This document shows positions 8,615-16,204 of a DNA stretch of 25,216 nt, piece by piece (the stretch's first letter is position 1; every line of letters begins with the position of its first letter). The notes beneath the pieces were generated by a model, which saw only the letters and a list, made by a program, of their open reading frames with translations, did not search any database and had not been told where the DNA came from. The position numbers and the translations under genes were made by a program. Origin of the DNA: Bacteroidota bacterium (lineage in GTDB: Bacteria > Bacteroidota > Bacteroidia > Chitinophagales > Chitinophagaceae); the NCBI GenBank assembly GCA_023423285.1, contig JAFAFV010000132.1, forward strand, positions 1 through 25,216, given 5' to 3'.

Positions 8615-8620
8615 AATAAT

Positions 8621-9130
8621 TTAAACATGGAGTTTACCTTCCACACCGTCAGAATTATCGGTTTTATGACCCGTTATTATGGCTTTAGCAAACGTAAGCA
8701 TGCTAACCAGTTTACCGGCTTTTGTATCCCAATAATACACATCAACCGGCGCTACGCGGATGATGGATACCAATGGATCATCCTTTCCCTCCTCAAACCA
8801 GGCGCTTGCAAATTGGCTCCATTTATCTTCAATAGTGGCCTTGTCTTTATAAATAAACGCTTCGCCCAGAATAGAAAGATATTCAGCGTTGTTGTTATTC
8901 ATAAAAAAAAGCTGAACGCGATTATCTTCGCCTATCTCAAAATTTTTATTACTGTTAGAACTGCTAATGAACCACAGGTTTCCTTCTGCATCACACTCCT
9001 GAAGGCTCATTGGCCTTGAGGCAATGGGAAGCTGATGAAGCGTTGTACAAAACATGCAGGTTCGTGCACTTTCGGTAAGTTCTTTTAACTTTTTCAGTGC
9101 TTCCTGGTTGGAGAGATTTTCTGTTGACAT
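8621..9130 (-). CDS. Pyridoxamine 5'-phosphate oxidase-like flavin protein (general stress protein 26-like)
   Basis: This 169-residue protein reads as a split-barrel flavin-binding protein of the PNPOx-like superfamily. Residues around RTCMFCTTLHQLPIASRPMS and GNLWFISSSNSNK form the first strands of the barrel, followed by RVQLFFMNNN and YLSILGEAFIYKD. True PNPOx catalytic features are not obvious, so it is more like the general stress protein 26 (YdaG) group, whose function is poorly defined. It is the first gene of the transcript leading into the exonuclease and ligase genes, with a 6-base gap. The function is inferred from fold pattern only. Confidence 0.78.
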   Translation of the reverse strand: MSTENLSNQEALKKLKELTESARTCMFCTTLHQLPIASRPMSLQECDAEGNLWFISSSNSNKNFEIGEDNRVQLFFMNNNNAEYLSILGEAFIYKDKATIEDKWSQFASAWFEEGKDDPLVSIIRVAPVDVYYWDTKAGKLVSMLTFAKAIITGHKTDNSDGVEGKLHV

Positions 9131-9241
9131 ATTAAATAGTTATTGGTACTTCGAGGTCAAAAACCCTGCCACTGATGCAGATATACCTGCTCAATCATTA
9201 GTGTGTTCTGTCCTCTTTTATTCAAGCATCTGTGCATATCT

Positions 9242-9249
9242 TACATTTG
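9242..9249 (+). promoter_or_regulatory. Putative -7 promoter element of rlmH
   Basis: TACATTTG is an exact TAnnTTTG match ending 14 nt before the rlmH ATG. It implies a short leader of under 10 nt. No clear TTTG box sits 19-21 nt upstream. Confidence 0.45.
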
Positions 9250-9263
9250 TATCAAAATTTTAC

Positions 9264-9737
9264 ATGAAGATATTTTTTCGTGCAGTAGGCAAGGCACATG
9301 AAACTTATGTGAAAACGGGCGTAGAAGATTTTACCAGACGCATTAATAATTATTTCAAAACAGAATGGGAAATCCTCCCGTCACCAAAGGATGCAGCTAA
9401 TTTTCATCCGGCAGAGTTGAAAAAGAAAGAGGCCATGATAGTTTTAAGCAAAATTCAAAAAGATGATTTTCTTGTTGTTCTTGAAGAACGCGGCCGGCAA
9501 ATCACGTCTGAAGAACTAAGCGATTTTTTACAACTACAGGCCAATAACGGCACGCGAAAACTGGTGTTCTTAATTGGCGGCGCTTACGGATCAGATGCAA
9601 CGGTGCTGCAGCGCGCCGATATGCAATGGAGCCTTTCCAAACTGGTATTTCCGCATCAACTGGTAAGACTTATACTGGCCGAACAGGTGTACAGGGCCTG
9701 TACAATTTTGCGCAATGAGAAGTATCATCACTCTTAA
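9264..9737 (+). CDS. rlmH: 23S rRNA (pseudouridine1915-N3)-methyltransferase RlmH
   Basis: RlmH methylates N3 of pseudouridine 1915 in helix 69 of 23S rRNA, using SAM and a SPOUT (trefoil-knot) fold. The ATG at 9264 gives 157 residues, the normal family length. The open frame extends upstream to 9054, but that extension lies antisense to the flavin-protein gene and has no family features. Conserved segments are LVVLEERGRQITSEELSDFL, FLIGGAYGSD (SAM-binding knot) and the family-specific C-terminus SLSKLVFPHQLVRLILAEQ then YRACTILRNEKYHH. It is monocistronic or co-transcribed with the rhomboid gene 65 nt downstream. Confidence 0.95.
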   Translation: MKIFFRAVGKAHETYVKTGVEDFTRRINNYFKTEWEILPSPKDAANFHPAELKKKEAMIVLSKIQKDDFLVVLEERGRQITSEELSDFLQLQANNGTRKLVFLIGGAYGSDATVLQRADMQWSLSKLVFPHQLVRLILAEQVYRACTILRNEKYHHS

Positions 9738-9802
9738 GAATAAGCTGCATTTAATTAAACAACCTCGTTCAAATCCCTTAGTTTTGGCGGAAATCTTTTA
9801 GT

Positions 9803-10447
9803 ATGTTTTCGATGGAATATCCTGTTACGCTAATCATAATTGCAATCAATGTTATCGTTTCAATGATCGGTTTTTCAAATCCCGATTTTGTGAATAAATA
9901 CATCTTCTGGCCCTTTCAACAGGCAAAAAACAATCAGCATTACCGCTTTATTACATCGGGCTTTCTACATGCCGATTGGATGCACCTGATCTTTAACATG
10001 TTTACCTTTTATTTTTTTGGCCGTGTGATCGAAATGCTCTTTCAGGCATACGGGTTGGGTGGAAAGGTTGCTTATATCCTGTTATATTTTCTGGCCCTAA
10101 TTATAGCCAGCATGCCCAGCTATATCAAACACAAAGAAAATTACGGCTACAGAGCGCTTGGCGCTTCGGGTGCGGTATCGGCAGTTGTTTTTGCCAGCGT
10201 TCTTTTTAATCCCTGGGGCACTTTATACCTGTTTTTTATTCCTATGCCCGCCATTGTTTTTGCCGTGCTGTACATCTGGTATTGTATTTACATGGCAAAG
10301 CGTGGCGGCGATAACATCAATCATGACGCACACCTTTGGGGCAGTTTATTTGGCCTGGCCTTTACCGTAGCCTTGATTACGGCGTTGCGCCCGGAACTAT
10401 TTGAAGGTATTTTTTACGATCTCATGCATCCCACTTTCAGAATTTAG
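9803..10447 (+). CDS. Rhomboid family intramembrane serine protease
   Basis: This 214-residue membrane protein has about six hydrophobic helices. The catalytic serine is in GASG (S122) and the catalytic histidine in HDAHLWGSLFG (H177). The conserved HLIFN segment (H61, N65), which forms the L1/TM2 region and oxyanion environment, is present. Cleavage of membrane substrates within or near the bilayer is the family activity, and the substrate here is unknown. A second in-frame ATG at 9812 would remove three residues. The region just upstream has no recognisable promoter. Confidence 0.93.
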   Translation: MFSMEYPVTLIIIAINVIVSMIGFSNPDFVNKYIFWPFQQAKNNQHYRFITSGFLHADWMHLIFNMFTFYFFGRVIEMLFQAYGLGGKVAYILLYFLALIIASMPSYIKHKENYGYRALGASGAVSAVVFASVLFNPWGTLYLFFIPMPAIVFAVLYIWYCIYMAKRGGDNINHDAHLWGSLFGLAFTVALITALRPELFEGIFYDLMHPTFRI

Positions 10448-10516
10448 ATATAGTAAAATGTTTTATTCAGTTGTGATTTAGGCATTGATTTTGCAATTGT
10501 CTATAAAAAACACAAC

Positions 10517-10801
10517 ATGATTGAAGATAAAAACGCAAACAAAACAGACGAAACCCGTTTACCCGAAGAACTTGTATATTCAGCTGAAGAAGATATTTAC
10601 AACCAGGAAGAGCGTGTAGCCATGGATGAAAATGGCGACTTACTAACAGAAGAAGAAGGCGTTGTTAGTGGAACGCAAGATGAACCTATTGGCGCTGAAC
10701 TGGATGTACCCGGCGCTGAATTAGATGATGAAAATGAGGCGATTGGTGAAGAAGATGAAGAGAACAATTATTACAGCCTGGGCGGTGATAATCATGATTA
10801 A
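10517..10801 (+). CDS. Small, highly acidic hypothetical protein
   Basis: This is a 94-residue protein in which about a third of residues are Asp or Glu and only four are Lys or Arg. It has no signal peptide, membrane helix or Cys. A short tandem repeat GAELDVPGAELD sits in the second half, followed by an acidic stretch and the tail NNYYSLGGDNHD. I do not recognise a characterised family. The clean ATG start, full use of the gap between genes and a convergent tilS stop only 10 nt away support it as real. It is likely disordered, and a binding or buffering role would be speculation. Confidence 0.75.
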   Translation: MIEDKNANKTDETRLPEELVYSAEEDIYNQEERVAMDENGDLLTEEEGVVSGTQDEPIGAELDVPGAELDDENEAIGEEDEENNYYSLGGDNHD

Positions 10802-10811
10802 TGTACAAGGT

Positions 10812-12146
10812 TTATTCAGTTGCAACAAAATCTATTTGTAAAATTTTCGAGGTTGTTTCTGTAAGCTTGAAACGGTCATCAATTCGATGACCTACAATCC
10901 ATATGATCTTTTTATTCATTTCTACTACCCAGGTTTTTTCTTTTTCAGTAAGAGAAAGTTTCTGATCAATTAAAAACCGGGATACTTTTTTCTTTTTTCG
11001 CATACCCAGCGGGTAAAAATAATCTCCTGTTTTCCACCGCCTTAAAAGAAGCGGGTACACAATATCCTTGGCATCAATCAATGCTCTGTAAGGATCGTCT
11101 ATAAAAAAATTTTTTACAGCCCTTTTTTCTTTAATAGCAATCGTTCCGTTTGAAAAAGAATAAAAGCCCGGTTGTTCTATCACAACGGTTGAGTTTTGCA
11201 ATTCCTGTAACGGAGAAATAATCAAGTGTCGTCGGTTGCGAAGAATTCGGTGTGTGGGGGATAAAACATATTTACCACTGTGGCTATGCATCAGCTGCAA
11301 AATATCGGTGAGTTGGGCAGATGTAAAACCAAAATCCTTTACAATTTCATGCATTAATGTTTTTAGTGAGGCTTGTTGTTGCAAAAGCAAAACAGGCAGA
11401 TACGATTCATTCCCTTTCTGCGCAATCAGTTTTTTTAGCTTTTGGGCAACCGCATCCTGAAACAATAACGCGGTTTCTTTCATTCGCTCAATATTATTTA
11501 ATATATTTTCTTCTGTTTCAGGATAAACTTTTACAATCATCGGCAATATCGTATTGCGAAAATAGTTGCGTGTATAATCATCGTGCAGGTTACTATCATC
11601 CTGAACAAAAGAAAGTTTTTCATCAATCAGGAAATGTTCCAGTTGGGCCCTGCGGGCAAACAGTAAAGGCCTTCTCAGTTTTCCATTTTTTTCTTTAATA
11701 CCAGCCAGTCCTTTAATACCTGTACCCCGAAAAAAAGCCATCAGTACTGTTTCAATATTATCATCTGCATGATGGGCCGTTAATATATAATCGTAGTTAT
11801 ATGCCGAGCGTATTTCTTCAAACCACTTGTAACGCAATTCGCGCGCGGCTACCTGCGTGCTCAGAATGTTGCTTTCAGCGTATACTTTTGTATCAAATTT
11901 TATACTGTAAAACGAAACGTTTAAGGTGCTTGCAAATGCTTTTACAAATGCCTCATCTCTGTCGCTGTCAGCACCCCGCAACTGAAAGTTGCAGTGAGCG
12001 ATAGCAAAATCAAACCCGCCTAATTCACAAAGCCGGCAAAGCACTACTGAATCCACTCCCCCGCTCACGGCAATCAGCAACCTGTCTTTTTTTGTAAAAA
12101 GATTTTTGTTTTGATAGTATGATATAAATGCCTGTAATAAACTCAT
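10812..12146 (-). CDS. tilS: tRNA(Ile)-lysidine synthase
   Basis: This 444-residue enzyme uses ATP to attach lysine to cytidine 34 of tRNA-Ile(CAU), changing both its charging and its decoding from Met to Ile. The N-terminal PP-loop ATP-pyrophosphatase motif is SGGVDS at residues 28-33. Further conserved segments are HCNFQLRGADSDRDEAFV, ILTAHHADDNIETVLM and DDSNLHDDYTRNYFR. The C-terminal TilS_C domain is seen at RRWKTGDYFYPLG and in the basic KKKKVSRFLIDQKL stretch. Length and domain order are normal. It lies 27 nt downstream of a small TPR protein gene on the same strand. Confidence 0.95.
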   Translation of the reverse strand: MSLLQAFISYYQNKNLFTKKDRLLIAVSGGVDSVVLCRLCELGGFDFAIAHCNFQLRGADSDRDEAFVKAFASTLNVSFYSIKFDTKVYAESNILSTQVAARELRYKWFEEIRSAYNYDYILTAHHADDNIETVLMAFFRGTGIKGLAGIKEKNGKLRRPLLFARRAQLEHFLIDEKLSFVQDDSNLHDDYTRNYFRNTILPMIVKVYPETEENILNNIERMKETALLFQDAVAQKLKKLIAQKGNESYLPVLLLQQQASLKTLMHEIVKDFGFTSAQLTDILQLMHSHSGKYVLSPTHRILRNRRHLIISPLQELQNSTVVIEQPGFYSFSNGTIAIKEKRAVKNFFIDDPYRALIDAKDIVYPLLLRRWKTGDYFYPLGMRKKKKVSRFLIDQKLSLTEKEKTWVVEMNKKIIWIVGHRIDDRFKLTETTSKILQIDFVATE

Positions 12147-12173
12147 AGCATATACCCTGCAGTAATTTAATTT

Positions 12174-12485
12174 TTAGTATGTCAAATCTTCCCAGGCTGC
12201 CCTTAGCTCGTTCAACGCGTGCTGATCGCCAGCGGCCTGTGCCACCTGCATGCCTTTTGCATAAACTTCCACAGCCTGTAGTTCATTGCCATTACGCTCT
12301 AATAATTTTCCTAAATGATAATAACTTCCCACATAATCTTGATGTTCTTGCAGTATCTCCGCAAAAAGTTTTTCAGCTTTTGCATCATTTCCTGCTTTTA
12401 CATATTCAAGCGCCAGTGCATGCTTTAAAAAACTATCAGCGGGGCTATCTTTTAAAAATTCCTTTATCTTTTCTATGCGATCCAT
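12174..12485 (-). CDS. Small tetratricopeptide repeat protein
   Basis: This 103-residue protein consists of about two TPR units (roughly residues 16-49 and 50-83: SFLKHALALEYVKAGNDAKA, then YVGSYYHLGKLLERNGNELQ) and a capping helix. There is no signal peptide, so it is probably a cytoplasmic protein-binding adaptor. The partner is unknown. It is the upstream gene of a likely two-gene transcript with tilS. Confidence 0.8.
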   Translation of the reverse strand: MDRIEKIKEFLKDSPADSFLKHALALEYVKAGNDAKAEKLFAEILQEHQDYVGSYYHLGKLLERNGNELQAVEVYAKGMQVAQAAGDQHALNELRAAWEDLTY

Positions 12486-12562
12486 ATATTGAGTACTTTA
12501 TTCAGTTATTCATACTTCTAAAAACTTGATTGAACACAATTATATAATAAACCTTATTCTTC

Positions 12563-12570
12563 TATCTTTG
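12563..12570 (+). promoter_or_regulatory. Putative -7 promoter element of etfBA
   Basis: TATCTTTG matches TAnnTTTG exactly and lies 44 nt before the etfB ATG. TTG trinucleotides occur further upstream (12526-12532) but about 30 nt away, so no standard -33 box is evident. Confidence 0.5.
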
Positions 12571-12614
12571 ATTGGGTTGCTTTTGCAACTACTTCAACAA
12601 AATAAAAAGCCGAT

Positions 12615-13358
12615 ATGAAGATCTTAGTTTGTATAAGTAAAACGCCGGATACAACGGCAAAAATAGCTTTCACTGATAACAACACGAAATTTGACACCAG
12701 CGGTGTTCAATGGATCATCAATCCTAACGATGAGTATTACGCCCTCATCAGAGCCATTGAGTTGAAAGAAGCTGATGCATCTACCACCATACATCTCATT
12801 AACGTAGGTGGTAGTGACAGTGATGCCATTCTTCGAAAGGCCTTTGCCTTAGGTGGCGACGAAGGCATTCGAGTGAATACAGAAAACGCCGACAGTTTTG
12901 GCATTGCCACGCAAATTGCAACTGTAGCAAAAGAAGGGAATTATGACCTTATTTTTCTGGGCAAGGAAACCATTGATTATAACGGCAGTTCCATTGGCGG
13001 CATGGTAGCAGAAATGCTAAACCTGCCTTTTGTATCACTTGCCACAAAATTTGAACTAAACGGTGCCACTGCCACTATTACGCGCGAAATTGAAGGCGGT
13101 GAAGAAGTATGTGAAGTGGCATTGCCAGTGGTAGTAAGTTGCAACAAAGGCATGGCTGAACAACGCATTCCCAACATGCGCGGCATTATGGCAGCGCGCA
13201 CCAAACCTTTAAGAGTTGTGGAGCCCGTAGCCACAGACGCTTTAACAGAAATTATCAGTTATAGCTTATCGCCGGCAAAAACAGGCGTAAAGCTGGTTGA
13301 TGCAGATAACATGTCAGAACTGGTGAGATTGCTGAAAGAAGAAGCCAAAGTGATTTAA
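12615..13358 (+). CDS. etfB: Electron transfer flavoprotein beta subunit
   Basis: This 247-residue protein has the ETF-beta pattern: MKILVCISKTPDT at the N-terminus, INPNDEYYALIRAIELKE, a conserved DLIFLGKETIDYNGSSIGG segment (AMP-binding region) and MRGIMAARTKPL near residues 192-203. It pairs with EtfA to carry electrons from acyl-CoA dehydrogenases and related enzymes to the respiratory chain. etfA follows 50 nt later on the same strand, in the usual beta-alpha order. Confidence 0.95.
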   Translation: MKILVCISKTPDTTAKIAFTDNNTKFDTSGVQWIINPNDEYYALIRAIELKEADASTTIHLINVGGSDSDAILRKAFALGGDEGIRVNTENADSFGIATQIATVAKEGNYDLIFLGKETIDYNGSSIGGMVAEMLNLPFVSLATKFELNGATATITREIEGGEEVCEVALPVVVSCNKGMAEQRIPNMRGIMAARTKPLRVVEPVATDALTEIISYSLSPAKTGVKLVDADNMSELVRLLKEEAKVI

Positions 13359-13408
13359 CAAAAAGCCGACATACAAATATTTTTAAACTTCTTTATTTAA
13401 CTTTTGAT

Positions 13409-14368
13409 ATGATCCTGACTTTTATAGATATCGCCACCGATGGCAGCGTAAAAAGATCTTCATTAGAAGCCCTTACTTATGGCAGCAAACTGGCCAGCCA
13501 ATTGGGTATGCAGGCGCATGGAGTAATACTTTCTAATACTACTGAAGATCTTTCATCCTTAGGCAAATATGGCGTGCAGCAAATTCACCAGGTAACCCAT
13601 GATCATCTGAAGCATTTTGACGCGCAGTTATTCGCCAGTGTAATTGCACAGGTAGCAGAAAAGATTAATGCCAGCGTGATCATCTTCTCAAATAATACCG
13701 ACGGAAAAGCAATGGCTCCGCGGCTTTCGGTTAGGCTTAAAGCTGGGCTTGTAAGCGGCGCCGTGGCGTTGCCCGAAACTACTGATGGCTTTGTGGTAAA
13801 GAAAAGTGTTTTTTCAGGTAAGGCTTTTGCACACGTAAAAATTACAAGTGCTGTCAAAATCATTTCCGTTAACCCCAATGCTTTCGCTATAGAAGCCAGT
13901 GTGGGCAGCGCAGAAGTAGTCCCTTTTGACGCTACGGTAGAGCCACCTAAAGTAATAGTAAAAGAAATAAAAAAAGAAAGCGGCGAAGTGCCTCTTGCCG
14001 AAGCCGAAATTGTGGTAAGTGGTGGCCGCGGGCTTAAAGGCCCCGAAAACTGGGGCATATTGGAAGACCTAGCCAAAGTCTTAAATGCCGCCTTGGCATG
14101 CAGCCGCCCCGTTGCTGATGCCCATTGGCGTCCGCACCAGGAACACGTAGGACAAACCGGAGGCGCCATTGCACCCAACCTGTACATTGCATGTGGCATT
14201 TCAGGCGCCATTCAGCACCTTGCCGGCGTCAACCGCAGTAAGACCATCGTGGTTGTAAATAAAGACCCGGAAGCCCCATTTTTCAAAGCAGCCGACTACG
14301 GCGTGGTGGGCGATTTGTTTGAAGTGATCCCTAAACTAACACAAGAGATCAAAAAAATAAAAGGTTGA
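13409..14368 (+). CDS. etfA: Electron transfer flavoprotein alpha subunit
   Basis: This 319-residue protein has the ETF-alpha C-terminal FAD domain from about residue 205: SGGRGLKGPENW, CSRPVADAHW, then GQTGGAIAPNLYIACGISG, AIQHLAGV and NKDPEAPFF. These contact the isoalloxazine and adenine parts of FAD. The N-terminal ETF domain (about 1-180) resembles that of EtfB. It works as a heterodimer with the upstream gene product in the cytoplasm. The electron acceptor, ETF-quinone oxidoreductase, is not in the window. Confidence 0.95.
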   Translation: MILTFIDIATDGSVKRSSLEALTYGSKLASQLGMQAHGVILSNTTEDLSSLGKYGVQQIHQVTHDHLKHFDAQLFASVIAQVAEKINASVIIFSNNTDGKAMAPRLSVRLKAGLVSGAVALPETTDGFVVKKSVFSGKAFAHVKITSAVKIISVNPNAFAIEASVGSAEVVPFDATVEPPKVIVKEIKKESGEVPLAEAEIVVSGGRGLKGPENWGILEDLAKVLNAALACSRPVADAHWRPHQEHVGQTGGAIAPNLYIACGISGAIQHLAGVNRSKTIVVVNKDPEAPFFKAADYGVVGDLFEVIPKLTQEIKKIKG

Positions 14369-14384
14369 TTTTTGGTTACCGGTA

Positions 14385-14422
14385 GCAGCCTGATCGTTAT
14401 CAGGATCGCTCATCCTGGCTGT
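14385..14422. repeat. Overlapping inverted repeats downstream of etfA
   Basis: Two 6-bp hairpins share bases: CCTGAT/ATCAGG (14389-14394 with 14399-14404) and CAGGAT/ATCCTG (14401-14406 with 14412-14417). An outer GCAGCC/GGCTGT pairing (14385-14390 with 14417-14422) is compatible only with the second. No T-run follows, so a standard terminator is not supported. It lies 17 nt after the etfA stop. It may act as an mRNA 3'-end structure. Confidence 0.4.
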
Positions 14423-14544
14423 GTACTCCCTTCAACTGAAGAATAATGCTTCATCAAAAATTAAACTATTTTACACAGTCTTCCTGAGTTAATTGAAAGC
14501 TAATAATCAGCCTTACAGATAAAACCCGGGCGCAAAAAATACTT

Positions 14545-14552
14545 TATATTTG
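14545..14552 (+). promoter_or_regulatory. Putative -7 promoter element of DUF151 gene
   Basis: TATATTTG matches TAnnTTTG exactly and ends 25 nt before the ATG at 14578. This gives a leader of about 20 nt. No TTTG is visible at the -33 position. Confidence 0.5.
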
Positions 14553-14577
14553 CCCCATTAAAGGTTTTATCGTGAAT

Positions 14578-15180
14578 ATGAAAAAGATTGAACTGGAAAT
14601 AGTAGCCCTTTCTCACAGTATTACACAAACCCATTCTTACGCCGTTGTTTTAGGCGAAGTAAATGGCTTGCGCCGCCTGCCCATTGTTATTGGCGGTTTT
14701 GAGGCACAAGCCATTGCCGTGGCGCTTGAAAAGATGAATCCCAGCCGCCCGCTAACACACGACCTGATGAAAAACTTCATGGTAGCTTTTTCCATAGATT
14801 TGCATGAGATCATTATTTCAGACCTGCAGGAAGGTATTTTCTTCAGTAAATTGATTTGCTCTACCGAGCATGAAACCATTGAGGTTGACAGCCGCACTTC
14901 AGACGCCATTGCATTGGCGGTAAGATTTGGCTGCCCCATTTATACTTACGAAAAAATTATTGATAGCGCGGGCATTGTTATGGACGATAAAGGCGAACCT
15001 GCTCCTGCCGGGCAAACGGAAACTTCTTCGCCCTTAGAAAAAACCAGCACTAATGATGATCTTAAAAACCTCTCCATCGAAGAACTGAAGAAATTATTGA
15101 ACGAAGTTTTGGAAACCGAAGATTATATGAAAGCTATCGCCATCAGGGATGAGATCAACAGCAGGAAAAAAAACAAGTAA
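14578..15180 (+). CDS. Bifunctional nuclease domain (DUF151) protein with C-terminal UVR motif
   Basis: The ATG at 14578 gives 200 residues and is preferred over the GTG two codons earlier because MKKIELEIVALSHS is the natural family beginning. The BFN/DUF151 domain spans about residues 5-130 (VVLGEVNGLRRLPIVIGGFE, AQAIAVALE, RTSDAIALAVRFGCPIY). A Pro/Thr-rich linker follows. A UvrB/UvrC-type UVR motif lies at about 163-196 (IEELKKLLNEVLETEDYMKA). Some family members are reported to have nuclease activity, but the role in Bacteroidota is not settled. ispE starts 42 nt after the stop and may be co-transcribed. Confidence 0.88.
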   Translation: MKKIELEIVALSHSITQTHSYAVVLGEVNGLRRLPIVIGGFEAQAIAVALEKMNPSRPLTHDLMKNFMVAFSIDLHEIIISDLQEGIFFSKLICSTEHETIEVDSRTSDAIALAVRFGCPIYTYEKIIDSAGIVMDDKGEPAPAGQTETSSPLEKTSTNDDLKNLSIEELKKLLNEVLETEDYMKAIAIRDEINSRKKNK

Positions 15181-15221
15181 TGCGCAACTTTATCTTATCG
15201 TAACAACAAACCAACGCATCA

Positions 15222-16046
15222 TTGATCGTTTTCTCTAATTGTAAAATCAATATCGGCCTTCATATCGTTAGCAAACGCAATGATGGCTACCATAATATTG
15301 AAACAGTTTTTTATCCGTTGCCTTTATTTGATGTACTGGAGCTGATTGATGCAAATGAAACCGCTCTCACTTTGAAAGGTATTCTCATTCCTGGTAACCC
15401 ACAAAACAATATTGTATTAAAAGCGTATCAACTCCTTAAAAAAGATTTTCCCGCGCTGCCACCCGTTCATTTTTACCTGCTTAAAAATATACCGCCTGGT
15501 GCAGGCCTGGGTGCAGGCAGCGCTAATGGCGCTTTTGCCTTAACAGCTCTCAATAAAAAATTCCAGCTCAACTTATCAACAGATCAGCTTATCAAATATG
15601 CTCTTCAACTTGGCAGCGATTGCCCGTTCTTTATCTCCAACCAGCCCTGCTTTGCCATCGGGCGCGGTGAGCAAATGCAAACTATTGGGCTAAACCTCGC
15701 TGCTTACAAAATTGTAGTTGTTAATCCCGGCATTCATATATCCACACCCTGGGCATTTCAGCAAATAACTCCCGTCCCTGCAAAAGTATCCTTACAGCAT
15801 AGCCTTTCTACACCTATTGAGGAATGGAAAGATAAGATCACCAATGATTTTGAATTGCCCGTGTTTAAAGCTAATGCAGAAATAGCATCTATAAAAAATA
15901 AACTGTATGAAGCAGGCGCCGCTTTTGCCCTGATGAGCGGTTCAGGCAGTACGGTTTACGGATTGTTTGCTGCTGATGCAAATCCCGCATTGAATTTTCC
16001 TGAGCATTACTTTATAAAATCATTGATGCTAAGGGAAGGTTATTAA
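15222..16046 (+). CDS. ispE: 4-diphosphocytidyl-2-C-methyl-D-erythritol kinase
   Basis: This 274-residue GHMP kinase phosphorylates CDP-methylerythritol in the non-mevalonate isoprenoid pathway. It has the N-terminal substrate segment with Lys8 (NCKINIGL), the ATP-binding glycine-rich motif PPGAGLGAGSANGAF at 91-105, the catalytic aspartate in GSDCPFF (D133) and the C-terminal MSGSGSTVYGLF motif 3. The start must be TTG at 15222: the frame is closed by TAA at 15201, no ATG or GTG occurs in between, and the family begins M-I-V-F right there. It follows the DUF151 gene by 42 nt. Confidence 0.93.
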   Translation: MIVFSNCKINIGLHIVSKRNDGYHNIETVFYPLPLFDVLELIDANETALTLKGILIPGNPQNNIVLKAYQLLKKDFPALPPVHFYLLKNIPPGAGLGAGSANGAFALTALNKKFQLNLSTDQLIKYALQLGSDCPFFISNQPCFAIGRGEQMQTIGLNLAAYKIVVVNPGIHISTPWAFQQITPVPAKVSLQHSLSTPIEEWKDKITNDFELPVFKANAEIASIKNKLYEAGAAFALMSGSGSTVYGLFAADANPALNFPEHYFIKSLMLREGY

Positions 16047-16073
16047 AGTCTGCGTAATCAAATTATTCCTATC

Positions 16074-16153
16074 TTGCTGCTATCTGCAGTTATACAATCA
16101 TATCAGCATTATTGCAGCAATATCTTGATTTGCTAAATCACTGAAACCAGTGA
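16074..16153. repeat. Inverted repeats between ispE and ornithine aminotransferase gene
   Basis: TTGCTGC (16074-16080) and GCAGCAA (16114-16120) form a 7-bp inverted repeat with a 33-nt spacer. TCACTG (16138-16143) and CAGTGA (16148-16153) form a 6-bp hairpin with loop AAAC. No T-run follows. They may be a 3'-end structure of ispE or an operator upstream of the next gene. No promoter element could be recognised here. Confidence 0.3.
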
Positions 16154-16204
16154 CGCTACCAACACGCTTAATCAGTTTCTGCAACAATTATTTAAATACG
16201 GAAT

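Noticed and set aside
8474..9019. Plus-strand ORF of 181 codons
   Set aside because: It is antisense to the exonuclease start and the flavin-protein gene and has no recognisable motif.
9054..9263. N-terminal extension of rlmH by 70 codons
   Set aside because: The extension is antisense to the flavin-protein gene, while the ATG at 9264 gives the normal RlmH start and length with a promoter element just before it.
13603..14211. Long minus-strand ORF of 202 codons
   Set aside because: It lies entirely antisense to etfA, has low-complexity Ala/Ser/Thr content and no family features. It is a shadow of the codon bias of etfA.
14572..14577. GTG start of the DUF151 gene
   Set aside because: The ATG two codons later matches the family beginning and is the stronger start codon.
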